Shown here: positions 26,252 through 36,151 of the stretch, piece after piece | Layout of the letters: each line of letters opens with the position of its first letter | How positions within the stretch are numbered: the first letter of the stretch is position 1 | Assembly: GCA_947488605.1 (NCBI GenBank) | Contig: CANKZJ010000011.1 | Coordinates: 1 to 56,084, forward strand | Source of the DNA: an uncultured Paracoccaceae bacterium | GTDB lineage: Bacteria > Pseudomonadota > Alphaproteobacteria > Rhodobacterales > Rhodobacteraceae | DNA length: 56,084 bases | Direction of reading: 5' to 3' | The notes under the pieces: model-generated | Seen by the model: only the letters and a program-made list of their open reading frames with translations | Database searches by the model: none | Told to the model about the DNA's origin: nothing | Made by a program: the position numbers and the translations under genes

Positions 26252-26848
26252 TTAAAACGTATTGTAAGAAATACCGAGGAAGAGGTCTTCTGCGACGAAG
26301 CGATATCCAATTCGACCGCTGAAACGTGAATCGCCAAACGTACGACTCAGCGTAATAGAGGTGTCCAAGAAATCTTCGCTGCGACCAAAGGCGAGTTCAA
26401 AGCTCATATTTTGTTTGGCTAAGCTGAACTGACCTAATAGAAGCAGTGATTTATCAATCGTGCTTGCGTCTACAAGCCAAAGAAAAGCGCCGAAATTTGT
26501 TGGAACATATTTTTCATGATTGACCTTCACGCCTACTTCGGTTGTGTCAAAGGCCCCATCTTGAAGTATTAGCCGGACAGCTGGGCCAATTCGGAGGGTT
26601 CCATTCTCGGGACTCCAATCGACTGATTGTGTGATGTTGAGCGCCAGCGATTGATCCTCATCAATGGCTACCGCATTCATCCCGAAAGTCATGCGATCTC
26701 GTTGGACGCTGAGTGTTGTCACAAAGGTCTCTTTCGAAACATCTTGTTGGAAGAACAAACCGTCAGCAACGGTTGGGCCTGCAATCATTGAAGCAATCAA
26801 GGTAATTGGGCTAAGCGAAAACCGCTTGTGCCAGAGAGTAAAATTCAT
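26252..26848 (-). CDS. putative outer-membrane beta-barrel protein
   Basis: 198 residues from ATG 26848. The N-terminal signal peptide (LSPITLIASMIAGPTVADG) is followed by alternating amphipathic strands typical of a small barrel (TFVTTLSVQRDRMTFGMNAVAI, GRIGYRFVAEDLFLGISYNTF) and an aromatic final residue, as in outer-membrane proteins. The frame extends upstream to 26932 without protein character. It lies between transposon remnants and near galU and bcsA. A role in exporting or anchoring the polysaccharide is possible but inferred only from location. Confidence 0.6.
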   Translation of the reverse strand: MNFTLWHKRFSLSPITLIASMIAGPTVADGLFFQQDVSKETFVTTLSVQRDRMTFGMNAVAIDEDQSLALNITQSVDWSPENGTLRIGPAVRLILQDGAFDTTEVGVKVNHEKYVPTNFGAFLWLVDASTIDKSLLLLGQFSLAKQNMSFELAFGRSEDFLDTSITLSRTFGDSRFSGRIGYRFVAEDLFLGISYNTF

Positions 26849-27380
26849 ATTCGCTCTTTCTCTTGTGTTTTGCTCGTAAAGAATCGAGCAATCTGAAATC
26901 TGGCAGTAAGAAAAATAGCTTCTTTGAAACAAGGAAAACCATCACAAGGCAGGATCCCACAAAAAGTATGCAAAATACACTGGCAGGCCCGCGAAAAAAA
27001 ATTCATCTAGACCAATATAACCAAGCAAATCAATCCAAATGCGGCAACACGAAAGTCGCTTTCATCATCTTTGGGGACGGTACTCATATGGGATTAATCT
27101 GTCAGCATGATGCAGGTTTGCGTTTGTAAGAGAGGTCTTGGAAACGCATAGCGCATTGCATTGCGCTGGTCCATTGTCAAATGTCTGACAACGGACTGCT
27201 CGATTCAATCGTAGGCTTCAGAGACTCAGTTTGTGTGTCGACGAGAAGGGATCTGGTCAACGCATCATGACTTTGTTGTACAAATCGCGCGCTGTGAGGC
27301 TTCATCTCATGAATCCAGCGTGACAGCTGGCGTTTATGAGCAGCTGGACACCGACGGCATACAAGACCGGGAACTGAGCA
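26849..27380. other. spacer without supported gene
   Basis: Only short frames occur here. The segment nearest 27380 may belong to the left end of the following IS5 remnant; no inverted repeat was fixed. Confidence 0.35.
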
Positions 27381-28149
27381 GAGTATAACCTTTCCTTGAA
27401 GCAGCGCGGATCGCTCGCGATCTGGTTTGATCCTGAGATCGTGTGGGAGGCTGCGCCATCTGGCCGACGAGGCCGTCAGCAAGCCTATAGCGACGCAGCG
27501 ATACAGGCCTGTCTTACGCTCAAAGTATTGTTGGGTTTGCCCTTACCGCAGACAACTGGGTTGGTGGCCAGTCTGCTCAAGCTTGTCGGTTTAGACTGGT
27601 CTGTCCCGGACTATAGCACCCTGTGCCGGCGACAACTAACCCTGTCCGTTACCATCCCCTGCAAGGGCTCAGCAGGGCCACTGCACTTGCTGATCGATAG
27701 TACGGGCATCAAAGATGGAGTTGAAAGCGAGTGGACCGCGCGCAAGCATAGCGGGTCAAAACGCCGCATGTGGCGTAAGATCCACTTCGGGATTGATGAG
27801 GAGACGCTGGAGATACGCGCAAATGCCATGACGTGATTGCGGCGCGTGATGCACTTGCCGCCATACCACCGCGCAGGAATGCCAGATGTGGAAGCCGAAT
27901 ACGCCCGGTGCCCGGACACGCGATGAAGCCGTGAGGACATCTAAATATCTGGGGCGCGCCTTGTGGCGACATCTGACCGGAAACCATCGCCGCAGCTGAT
28001 TCGAGACCAAGATGCATTGTGTGAAGCTACTCGGTCAGCGCCTCTTTGCGCGTGGCTTCGATCGTCAAGTTGCGGAGATCCATATTGGCACTGCGATCCT
28101 AAACGGTTTCACGGCACTTAGCATACCACATGCAGTGGCCACAGAATGA
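27381..28149 (+). pseudogene. IS5-family transposase remnant
   Basis: The reading frame starts inside the protein (SLKQRGSLAIWFDPE) and keeps the N-terminal domain and the first DDE strand (LHLLIDSTGIKDG) and RRMWRKIHFGIDEETLEIRA. It then jumps over a deletion. Later pieces in other frames match the end (HDVIAARDALAAIPPR, then KMHCVKLLGQRLFARGFDRQVAE). Deletion and frameshifts make it inactive. Confidence 0.8.
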
Positions 28150-28239
28150 ATCCGTCTGAGGTAAGGGGAAGCACATCCTCTCGCCGATTTGTGCAAAAAA
28201 GCCATACATGTCTTAAAGAACCGTTAAGCGTATGTGCGC

Positions 28240-28495
28240 TTCAAGATGCGCGCCAAACTGAACTCATCCAGCAGGTCTGGGCCGACAACAGCAAGGTCTA
28301 TGGACGGATGATTTACGTGATCAAGGCGAGAAAAGCTCTGATATCCCTGTGGCGCGCTTCGCCAGCTTGGCAGGCACCGCAGCGCAGATCGGATACAAAC
28401 GTCAACCTAGGCAGTGTGGTGGCAAGCCATCAGTTGTCGCGGACATCACATTAGATCAGCAGTTCGAAGTCGATGTCCCTGTCCCCGCAGAATAG
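28240..28495 (+). pseudogene. IS3-family OrfB fragment
   Basis: Two pieces in different frames match IS3 OrfB: QVWADNSKVYGRM near 28270-28310, and AQIGYKRQPRQCGGKPSVVADITLDQQFEVDVP-like sequence near 28385-28490. The catalytic core is absent. Confidence 0.65.
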
Positions 28496-28740
28496 CGTTG
28501 AGAGTGCTACTGTGAATGATCATCAAGCATCAGCGGTTTCTATTTGCTCCAATTGCGTCACAAAGAAACCATCTTTAGGTGAAACTGCTTAGATCGAAAG
28601 TTGGTGGATAAACGCCAATGGAGAATTCCGGCAAAACGCCAATAACCCAACTTCAGCCGAAGGTTGCGTGAATTGGCACAAGGTTCTATGAGGTCTAAAG
28701 CGAGAATGTTGACGCGTCCTACAACTCTGCGGTCTGGCGA
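28496..28740. other. spacer before the cellulose operon
   Basis: No gene is supported. It should hold the promoter of the cellulose operon, but no convincing -35/-10 pair was found. A leftover of an insertion sequence may lie at 28600-28700. Confidence 0.35.
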
Positions 28741-29211
28741 ATGATCTTTCAGCCATCAATAGCGAAATTGATGAGTTGCCCTCTGACCCACAGCAGAATG
28801 TTGCTGACCGGATCTGAGGCCGCTTCCGTCCGCTTAGTCCCAACTGATGTTGGTGTATTCAAGTGGCATGACGAACTTATCAAAGTGGAGCGACGGCTTC
28901 CCTTGGCCGATGCTGCTAAAAAAGCTGTGTTGTTGTCTTTTACTCTTGGAGCGTCAGCCCTATATTTTTCTTTCAATAGATTGAGTGTTGGCGTCAATGC
29001 GTATCAAACTGTATTTCAACTCATTTTATTTGTTGGCCTCGTTTCATTTCCTCTGGCTAGTATGTGCGCGCTGTATTACCAGCAGCGGAAAGCCCATCTA
29101 TCCCGCTGTCTCTACAAGGCTGGTTACCGCATGACGGAGAAGGGCCTGTTGGTAGCTGATGAGCCAAACCCCCGAATGTTGATAGCCGGCACAAACAATT
29201 CTGGCGAATGA
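28741..29211 (+). CDS. membrane protein leading the cellulose operon
   Basis: 156 residues from ATG 28741; ATG 28798 (MLLTGSEAAS) is also possible. Two membrane segments are visible (AVLLSFTLGASALYFSF and VFQLILFVGLVSFPLASM), followed by a basic cytoplasmic tail (YYQQRKAHLSRCLYKAG). The stop overlaps the bcsA start by four bases (ATGA), so translation is coupled. No Bcs family name could be given. It may be a small partner of BcsA, analogous in place but not in sequence to BcsR/Q or other accessory proteins. Confidence 0.6.
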   Translation: MIFQPSIAKLMSCPLTHSRMLLTGSEAASVRLVPTDVGVFKWHDELIKVERRLPLADAAKKAVLLSFTLGASALYFSFNRLSVGVNAYQTVFQLILFVGLVSFPLASMCALYYQQRKAHLSRCLYKAGYRMTEKGLLVADEPNPRMLIAGTNNSGE

Positions 29212-31418
29212 ACCAGATGCTCAGATTTGCTTGCGCACAGCTCTTTCCGACTTTGGGAATATTTTGTAGCCTAGCCTTGGCCGTGGCTTTAGCAATTCTG
29301 CCTATGGACTCTGGTTCACAAGGATTTGTTGCGCTTCTACTTCTTGGCTTGCTGAGTGTAGCAGTTGCGCTTGCAAATAAAGAAGACCGATTGGTTGCGC
29401 GACTCACATTTTGCATGCTCGGAGTGTTGATATCGTTGCGTTACTTGTTTTGGAGAGCGGGGCATACACTAGATGGTAGCGATGTCGTCGGGTTGACATT
29501 TGCCTATATGCTGTTTGTTGCGGAAATCTATTATTTTGTCCTTCAGCTCATTGGACTTTTCGTAAATATTTCGCCATACACAAGGCCAAGGCTGAGTGTT
29601 TCGGATATGCCCAGTTCGACCGTGCTTTTGTCGGTCGACATCATGGTTCCGTCATACAATGAAGATAGCGATCTGTTGGAGATTACACTCAGGGCCGCCA
29701 AGCAAATCAAATACGCCGGCAAGAAAGAAGTATACCTGCTTGATGACGGAGGGACTGATCAAAAGATAAACGATCCTGATCCAGCGAAGGCGGAGGAAGC
29801 GTTGTCTCGCCGACGTAACCTCCAGCAGCTTTGCGCTGACCTTGGATGCACCTATCTGACCCGCGCAAGGAATGAGTCCGCGAAGGCGGGAAATGTCAAC
29901 CACGCACTGTCCTTGACTGACGGGGACCTCATCGCGATCCTTGACGCGGACCATGTACCGACCATAGATTTCTTGGATCGAACAGTTCCTTGGATGATAC
30001 GCGATCCAGATACATTTCTTGTCCAAACCCCGCATTTCATGATGAACTCCGATCCGGTTGACCGAAATCTTCTGCGCGCTTTTCAGAACATGCCCGCAGA
30101 AAATGATATGTTCTACAAGACCATTCTTCGGGGTTTGGATTTCTGGTCAAGTTCATTCTTTTGCGGATCTGCGGCACTGCTTCGGCGAGAAAAGCTGGAA
30201 GCTGTAGGCGGCCTATCCGGTGAAACCATTACGGAAGATGCCGAAGCTGCGCTTGAAATGCACTCCCGTGGTTGGAAGTCAGTCTATGTCAGCGATACAC
30301 TAGTTGCAGGACTTGCCCCAGAAACGTTCTCGGGGTTCATTGTGCAGAGAATGCGGTGGGCACAGGGTATGGCGCAAATCCTCATCTTGAAACGCCCATT
30401 CTCCCAGCCCAATCTCAAGTGGCACCAACGTATTGGATACATGAGTGCCATTTTATTTTGGCTATTTCCTTTTTTTCGGCTCATCTTCTTATGTGCTCCC
30501 CTGCCATATTTGCTCTTTGGGTTGGAGGTATACAGAGCGAGCTTGATTGAGATACTTACCTATGCTGTGCCGCATCTATTCTCGACTTTTGTTATAGGCC
30601 ATGCGTTTTTTGGGCGAACCCGCTGGACATTGGTGTCTGAAGTTTATGAAACCATACAGAGTGTCTTCTTGGTTCAGGCCTTGGTCAAAGTTTTTCGTCA
30701 CCCGCGTGCGCCCAGCTTCATTGTAACTCCGAAAGGGGAGACGCTCGACGACTTCTCGATCTCGCCGATGGCAAAGCCATTCTACATTGCTATCGTTGTC
30801 GTTCTTTTGGGGTTTGCTGGCGGTGCGTGGCATTTTATCGAAAATCCGTTGACGCGCGGGACGACAGTCATGATCATCTTTTGGAATGCACTCAATTTGG
30901 TTCTAATACTGGCAGCGCTTGCCGCTGTCTTGGAGCGACCGCAACGGCGGGTGGCACCACGTATTCCCACCAAGGAGGTGGGCTATCTTCGCTATGGTGA
31001 ACATGGACGGCAGGAAATTCATATTACAGATGTGTCAGCCAATGGGATTGGATTGAAGTTGGCTAGACCGTTACTCTCACTATCGTTGGGAGAAAAACGA
31101 GATTTGGAGGTGTACTCTCACGCTTTGGGTCGGGAGATATCCCTCCCTATCGTCATTACCGGGATTGCTGGAACCGATGTTGGTGCCGCATTTAGAAAAG
31201 TAGACTCAATGACTGCAGATTTGATCGTTGCTTACGTCTTTGGTGACTCAGGGCGTTGGCTTTACTTCGAAGAACGGCGGCAACGCCCATTGCCAATCAA
31301 AAATTCTGTGCGCATGTTCTTTGGAGCTCTTTATCAACCTCTGAAAGATCATGGTATGTTCATTCTCAACTCTGCAATGTATACTTTGAAGAGATGGATA
31401 GTTGTGCACCTAAATTAG
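29208..31418 (+). CDS. bcsA: cellulose synthase catalytic subunit with PilZ domain
   Basis: 736 residues, slightly shorter than typical BcsA. The inner-membrane GT2 synthase uses UDP-glucose to build and extrude beta-1,4-glucan. Motifs are complete: DDG at 179-181, DAD at 246-248, FFCGS near 317-321, TED at 342-344 (catalytic Asp) and QRMRW at 380-384. Membrane helices flank the catalytic domain. The C-terminal PilZ domain has R-x-x-x-R (RVAPR, 581-585) and DVSANG (608-613), so c-di-GMP activation is expected. It lies second in the five-gene operon. Confidence 0.96.
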   Translation: MNQMLRFACAQLFPTLGIFCSLALAVALAILPMDSGSQGFVALLLLGLLSVAVALANKEDRLVARLTFCMLGVLISLRYLFWRAGHTLDGSDVVGLTFAYMLFVAEIYYFVLQLIGLFVNISPYTRPRLSVSDMPSSTVLLSVDIMVPSYNEDSDLLEITLRAAKQIKYAGKKEVYLLDDGGTDQKINDPDPAKAEEALSRRRNLQQLCADLGCTYLTRARNESAKAGNVNHALSLTDGDLIAILDADHVPTIDFLDRTVPWMIRDPDTFLVQTPHFMMNSDPVDRNLLRAFQNMPAENDMFYKTILRGLDFWSSSFFCGSAALLRREKLEAVGGLSGETITEDAEAALEMHSRGWKSVYVSDTLVAGLAPETFSGFIVQRMRWAQGMAQILILKRPFSQPNLKWHQRIGYMSAILFWLFPFFRLIFLCAPLPYLLFGLEVYRASLIEILTYAVPHLFSTFVIGHAFFGRTRWTLVSEVYETIQSVFLVQALVKVFRHPRAPSFIVTPKGETLDDFSISPMAKPFYIAIVVVLLGFAGGAWHFIENPLTRGTTVMIIFWNALNLVLILAALAAVLERPQRRVAPRIPTKEVGYLRYGEHGRQEIHITDVSANGIGLKLARPLLSLSLGEKRDLEVYSHALGREISLPIVITGIAGTDVGAAFRKVDSMTADLIVAYVFGDSGRWLYFEERRQRPLPIKNSVRMFFGALYQPLKDHGMFILNSAMYTLKRWIVVHLN

Positions 31419-31430
31419 GAGAACGGCGAA

Positions 31431-33749
31431 ATGATCACACGTCGTTGGCCCTTTTGGATGTCATTTCTAGCGCTTGTTGTTGCGCCGTCGTTTGCACCTG
31501 CTATCGCAATGGCTCAACAGGGCTCGGCTTTCGTTGACGCGAAACAAACCGAAATTTCGGCTGCAGATATTAGTGAATTAGAAACGCTGTCAAGTTTTTC
31601 TGCTGTTCCCAGCCCGCTCCGATTGAGGGATGCATCTAACGAACTTGATATTTTTATTCCGCTGTCCGAGACGGTTGAGATGGTGGATGCAATCCTCACG
31701 CTGAACTATCATAATTCGATTGCACTCTTGTCGGAGCGCTCTATATTGAGCGTTCGTCTTAACGAAGCGACAATCGCCCAAGTGCCGTTGAGCGCGGAGC
31801 AACCGCAAGGCACCGCCAAAATCAGATTGCCCCAACAGCTTTGGAAGCCTGGATTTAATAAGCTGACAATTGGCGTCACGCAGCACTACACTGATCGGTG
31901 TGAAGACCCGGAGGCACCTGAGCTCTGGACCGAAATCGACATCAGTTCGTCTGAAATGGCAGTGACCTACAGATACTCGGATATCAGTTATAGTCTCTCT
32001 GACTTATCGCAGTTGCTTTCTCCGGGGTTCGGCGGATTCGAGAGTGTAAGCCTATTGACAGCGGCTGGTGCAGCGCCTGAAATCGTGGAGAACGCCTTGC
32101 CACTTACTGCGCAGGCATTGGCATTGCGGCGTGGATATTTGCCGCTCAGCTTCGAGACTGGCTACCTCACATCTGTCCGAACATCTGGCCAGCCAATAAG
32201 ATCTGGGAGCAATTCCAATCAAAGAATGCAACGGGAAAACGGTCTGACCGTCTTAGTCGGTACAATTGACGATCTCATTGAGCAACTATTGCCAGAAGAG
32301 AAAGACCGCATAGTTGGTCCCAGTCTCTTTATCCGAGGAAGCGGGGGGGCTGCGCAATTGTATGTCACTGGGCGTGATTCTGAAGAAGTGGTTAACGCCG
32401 CACAAAAGCTGGCTCTCTTGGACGACAACCTAAACCCCGGTAGTTATGTGACGTTTTCGCTGGAAGATGAAGGCACAGAGAGCATCAGTAAGCGACGAGA
32501 ACTTGGTGCCAACATGATGTATACGTTCGCCGAACTTGGTGTTGATACACAGTCTTTGGGAGGGTCCGGTCCAAGCGAACTTACTCTTTCACTGCCGGTA
32601 CCGCCGGACTTTTACACCTATGAAGGCGCTGAGGGCGAACTGTTGCTCAACTTCAATTATACTGCTGGTATGGGTCCGGGATCGATTTTCGGCGTATCCG
32701 TCAATGATGAATTTATTCACGGTCTAGCATTAGATGCCGAAGACGGAGCAGCATTTAGAGACTATAGGATCATTGTGCCGGGGCGTTTGCTGCGTCCAGG
32801 CGGTAACGAGATTAAACTTGGGTTCAATATGAGACCGCTCCTCAGCGCAGGCGAATGTGCATCCATCAGAGGAGAGTATGTGAGTGCTCAAATTGTTGGA
32901 GACTCGCAATTTTGGATGCCACCGGGTGGTAGTGCAACAATCCTACCAGATTTTGCTCTTCTCGCTAAAAGTGGTGTACCATTTGGTAATCTTGACACTT
33001 CCGGAAATCCAGTTGAAGTTTTTGCTGCCGGTCCCACCCTTTATGGTGCCGCGCTCACTCTGATTGGTAAAATCGCGCAAACTGCTGGTGTTGTTGAGCC
33101 GAACGTTCAACTGAAAACTGGCATTCCCGAAATGACAGTGCACAATGCATTTGTTGTCGCGCCGCAACGGGAGATTCCTTCGCAACTGTTTGGGGAATGG
33201 CCTGTTGTAATCGGGGACACATCTCGTTGGCCGTATTCCGCAATGGATGATCTGAATGCATTTGGTGTTGAGAACCAGAACTTCGGACTTGATCGAATAC
33301 TACGAACATTTCTTGGAAATGATCCAGACAGATATTCCATAAATGGAAAACGACTATCGACATTTCGTCAACAAGGCGATTTGGGCGATCTCGGCATTTT
33401 TGCGGCTTTTCGCAATCCATGGTCTGAGGAGTTCCGAACAATCGCCCTCCTTTCGGCTGCAAATGAAGACGTCTTGATTGCACGAGTGGAAACGCTTGTT
33501 GCACCCGGTGTCTGGGGCCAGCTGAGAGGCGATTTCGTGTCATGGAATGCTGCCGAGCAAGTATTTGCTACATTTGTTTCCCAACCCGAAGTAGTGGCGC
33601 CAGGTGAATTCTGGTTACGTGTACGCCTCATTTTGAGTCAGTCTCCCCAGCTGTGGTTGATCACTGCCGCAGTCGCACTCTTGCTGTTTGTTACTTCCGC
33701 CTCGTTTCTGATTAGGCGGAGAATTCGGCGACTTGCGCAATCGACATGA
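31431..33749 (+). CDS. bcsB: cellulose synthase periplasmic subunit
   Basis: 772 residues, with AGGAG upstream and 12 bases after bcsA. A signal peptide (residues 1-32, ending AIAMAQ) is followed by the long BcsB periplasmic part with carbohydrate-binding-like and flavodoxin-like domains: ISELETLSSFSAVPSPLRLR, FNKLTIGVTQHYTDRCEDPEAPELWTEI and FIRGSGGAAQLYVTGRD. A single C-terminal membrane anchor (LWLITAAVALLLFVTSASFLI) closes the protein. It holds the nascent glucan and forms the minimal BcsAB synthase. Its stop overlaps bcsZ by four bases. Confidence 0.94.
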   Translation: MITRRWPFWMSFLALVVAPSFAPAIAMAQQGSAFVDAKQTEISAADISELETLSSFSAVPSPLRLRDASNELDIFIPLSETVEMVDAILTLNYHNSIALLSERSILSVRLNEATIAQVPLSAEQPQGTAKIRLPQQLWKPGFNKLTIGVTQHYTDRCEDPEAPELWTEIDISSSEMAVTYRYSDISYSLSDLSQLLSPGFGGFESVSLLTAAGAAPEIVENALPLTAQALALRRGYLPLSFETGYLTSVRTSGQPIRSGSNSNQRMQRENGLTVLVGTIDDLIEQLLPEEKDRIVGPSLFIRGSGGAAQLYVTGRDSEEVVNAAQKLALLDDNLNPGSYVTFSLEDEGTESISKRRELGANMMYTFAELGVDTQSLGGSGPSELTLSLPVPPDFYTYEGAEGELLLNFNYTAGMGPGSIFGVSVNDEFIHGLALDAEDGAAFRDYRIIVPGRLLRPGGNEIKLGFNMRPLLSAGECASIRGEYVSAQIVGDSQFWMPPGGSATILPDFALLAKSGVPFGNLDTSGNPVEVFAAGPTLYGAALTLIGKIAQTAGVVEPNVQLKTGIPEMTVHNAFVVAPQREIPSQLFGEWPVVIGDTSRWPYSAMDDLNAFGVENQNFGLDRILRTFLGNDPDRYSINGKRLSTFRQQGDLGDLGIFAAFRNPWSEEFRTIALLSAANEDVLIARVETLVAPGVWGQLRGDFVSWNAAEQVFATFVSQPEVVAPGEFWLRVRLILSQSPQLWLITAAVALLLFVTSASFLIRRRIRRLAQST

Positions 33750-34789
33750 GTATTCCAAGATCAGTTTTTGCGTTCGCGATTGGCATCGTCGCTGCATTTG
33801 CAGTTTTAGCAATGTGGCCTAAACCGAGAGATAAATTGGAATTTAATCAGGCATTATGGATAGAATTTCAAGATCGATTCATTCGGAGTGGCCGAGTTAT
33901 TGACCATGATAACGGGGGCATCAGTCATAGCGAAGGCCAAGGCTATGGCATGATCCTTGCCGAAGCTTTTGGTGATCGTAAAGTATTCGACGATTTGTTT
34001 TCTTGGACGCAAAATCATTTGATGCGGGAAGACGGACTTCTATCCTGGCGTTGGGAACAGCGAAGTGGGATCACGGATGAAAACAACGCAACCGATGGGG
34101 ATATTCTGGTTGCATGGGCACTCGTCCGCGCTGCGAAACGCTGGAAGGAGGCAGAATATATGGATGAAGCCCTATCGCTACTTTTAGCTATTCGAACTCA
34201 TGCTATAGTAGAAGTAGAGGGCCGGCTATTCATTTTGCCTGGAGTTGTAGGTTTTGAGAATCCAGAAGGCCTGATACTAAACCCCTCCTATTGGGTATAC
34301 CCTGCGCTTGATGACTTTGCCCAGATAGAAGATGAAGGTATCTGGAGCAGAATTGCTGACTCTGGTGAATGGTTGACAGAACAGGCCATAATGTCGCCGA
34401 GTGGACTTGCTCTTGATTGGGTACAGCTGACAACTGACGGCCCTAAAGCGGCCCCCAACTTTCCAGCCCGCTTTTCATGGGACGCAGTGAGAATTCCTTT
34501 ATATGTAGCTTGGGGTGCAGAACATAGGCACGGACTACTTGTCCCATATCAACGGTTTTGGGAAGAAGGATATGAGAAGGGCGATCTTCCAGCGTGGGTT
34601 GATCTATCGTCTGGTCAAACCGCGCCATATTCTGCTCCGACTGGCGTACGTGTGATCGCAAATATGGTGACGGAAAGGGCACTTACCGATGGTGCACAGG
34701 TATATGTGGACGAGAGCTACTTCTCTTCATCGCTGCTCATCTTGACCGTGATAGCAATGGAGGAATCAGGCCGCGGTCCGCAAAAATGA
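33746..34789 (+). CDS. bcsZ: GH8 endo-beta-1,4-glucanase of the cellulose operon
   Basis: 347 residues. The signal segment (residues 6-24) sends it to the periplasm. GH8 motifs include HSEGQGYGM with the general-acid Glu near 63 and NNATDGDI with Asp near 117. A later aromatic motif (PSYWVYPALDDFA) is also typical. BcsZ trims stray glucan in the periplasm and influences cellulose amount and biofilm form. Four-base overlaps on both sides tie it tightly to bcsB and the TPR-like gene. Confidence 0.94.
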   Translation: MSIPRSVFAFAIGIVAAFAVLAMWPKPRDKLEFNQALWIEFQDRFIRSGRVIDHDNGGISHSEGQGYGMILAEAFGDRKVFDDLFSWTQNHLMREDGLLSWRWEQRSGITDENNATDGDILVAWALVRAAKRWKEAEYMDEALSLLLAIRTHAIVEVEGRLFILPGVVGFENPEGLILNPSYWVYPALDDFAQIEDEGIWSRIADSGEWLTEQAIMSPSGLALDWVQLTTDGPKAAPNFPARFSWDAVRIPLYVAWGAEHRHGLLVPYQRFWEEGYEKGDLPAWVDLSSGQTAPYSAPTGVRVIANMVTERALTDGAQVYVDESYFSSSLLILTVIAMEESGRGPQK

Positions 34790-35736
34790 TTTATTCTTTC
34801 ACGCTTGCCTCAGTGATTTCCTTGCTCCAGTTGAGCGAAGCTCTACCACTTTCGAATATGGAGTTGCGAGTTCAACTCCTTGACGATCAGAAGGAAGAAG
34901 ACGCGCACCTGAGGCCACAAAGATTGGAACTCCCCCCCAATGTTGATTTGACAGGTGTATGGTACCACGTCAATCAAGGCGACTTGGAATTAGCGCAAAT
35001 TGAGATTGACCGGTTGCGTGACCGGTTTCTGAATTGGGAACCGCCCAATGCTGTTGTCGCCACAATACACGCGCGAACACTGTTCCAAAGCGGTCACTTG
35101 CAGCTGGCAGAGCAATATCTTGTCGGTCCAGATGCCAACGCCGGCTTGAGGCAAGAGCTTTCAGAGCTTCTAGCAGCTCGCGCCCTTTCACAAGCTAAAC
35201 TCGGATACTGGACGCATGTTTGGGAACTTGGTGCTCGGGCGGAAACCTTTGGTACAATGGCTTGGAACGAATTGGGGTGGATAGCCTTGGATTCGGGTAA
35301 AGCGGAAGTAGGTTTGAAATACTTTGAAAATTCAATGGGAAGTCCGAATGAGCCAAACGCTCTGCGCGGACAACTTCGTTCCCTGCTGGCGCTGGGTGAA
35401 TTGATTGAGGCGGAAAACCTTGCGAAGAGGATCGGTGAGTTTGACAGTGTTTCTTCGGAGTTGGCAGGTCTTTATGCATCGCGAGCTTTAACCGCAGCCC
35501 ACCAACAAGAATGGAACGACGCAAGCACTTTCGCGGAGGCTGCAGGCCGTCTTGAATCACCAGTCTGGGTCGCTATCGGTTGGATAGCATTGGAGAATAA
35601 TCGGCCAGATATCGCCTTGAATTTTGTCGAAGATAGAATGTTGGGTACCGACACTTTGGAAGTTACCCAATTAAGATCGCTTGCTTTGGGCATACTCGGG
35701 CAGCCAGTTGATCCAAAAAATGCTCTACAGCAATAA
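34786..35736 (+). CDS. TPR-like periplasmic protein, last gene of the bcs operon
   Basis: 316 residues with a signal peptide (MIYSFTLASVISLLQLSEALP) and a row of degenerate tetratricopeptide units, such as AWNELGWIALDSGKAEVGLKYFENS and VWVAIGWIALENNRPDIALNF. In other operons this place is held by BcsC, a TPR scaffold fused to an outer-membrane porin. Here only the TPR part exists, with no barrel domain, so it may be a split or alternative BcsC and the exit pore would have to come from elsewhere. It is translationally coupled to bcsZ. Confidence 0.75.
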   Translation: MIYSFTLASVISLLQLSEALPLSNMELRVQLLDDQKEEDAHLRPQRLELPPNVDLTGVWYHVNQGDLELAQIEIDRLRDRFLNWEPPNAVVATIHARTLFQSGHLQLAEQYLVGPDANAGLRQELSELLAARALSQAKLGYWTHVWELGARAETFGTMAWNELGWIALDSGKAEVGLKYFENSMGSPNEPNALRGQLRSLLALGELIEAENLAKRIGEFDSVSSELAGLYASRALTAAHQQEWNDASTFAEAAGRLESPVWVAIGWIALENNRPDIALNFVEDRMLGTDTLEVTQLRSLALGILGQPVDPKNALQQ

Positions 35737-35855
35737 CAAAAGCTGCTACTACTTAGTCGATTATTTGCCAACGATCGCCGGATAGTCTGTCAACATCGGG
35801 CCTTTCTCGTCGGCCGGCCATAGTCAGTCATCAACATTGTTCCCTTAGGATTGCG

Positions 35856-36107
35856 GTGAGCATGGTTCAGATCCCAACGCGCAACCATTGGTTATGTTTG
35901 TTGGTTTCTCATACATCGATTGTAGCAAGTTTCTACCTAGCGGGTACAATCAATATTCTCATGAATAATGGCAGAGATCACCCTAGGCGCCGACGCCGGC
36001 CCCGAGAGGTAATGGTCGGGAACGTGGTCAAGATCGACCTGTCCTACTATCTTGCCGCCCTTATTCTGCCCATTGTGCACCTCATTTTCATCTTACAAAC
36101 TCTATAA
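35856..36107 (+). CDS. doubtful small membrane protein
   Basis: 83 residues with a hydrophobic end (YYLAALILPIVHLIFIL) and an arginine run (RRRRRPREV). There is no convincing ribosome site; ATG 35862 is another start. It could be a real small membrane protein or a chance frame in the gap between the bcs operon and the PilZ gene. Confidence 0.25.
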   Translation: MSMVQIPTRNHWLCLLVSHTSIVASFYLAGTINILMNNGRDHPRRRRRPREVMVGNVVKIDLSYYLAALILPIVHLIFILQTL

Positions 36108-36151
36108 GCTTGAAAAATATGAAATATCAACCAACAATTGGGGCATAGTAT

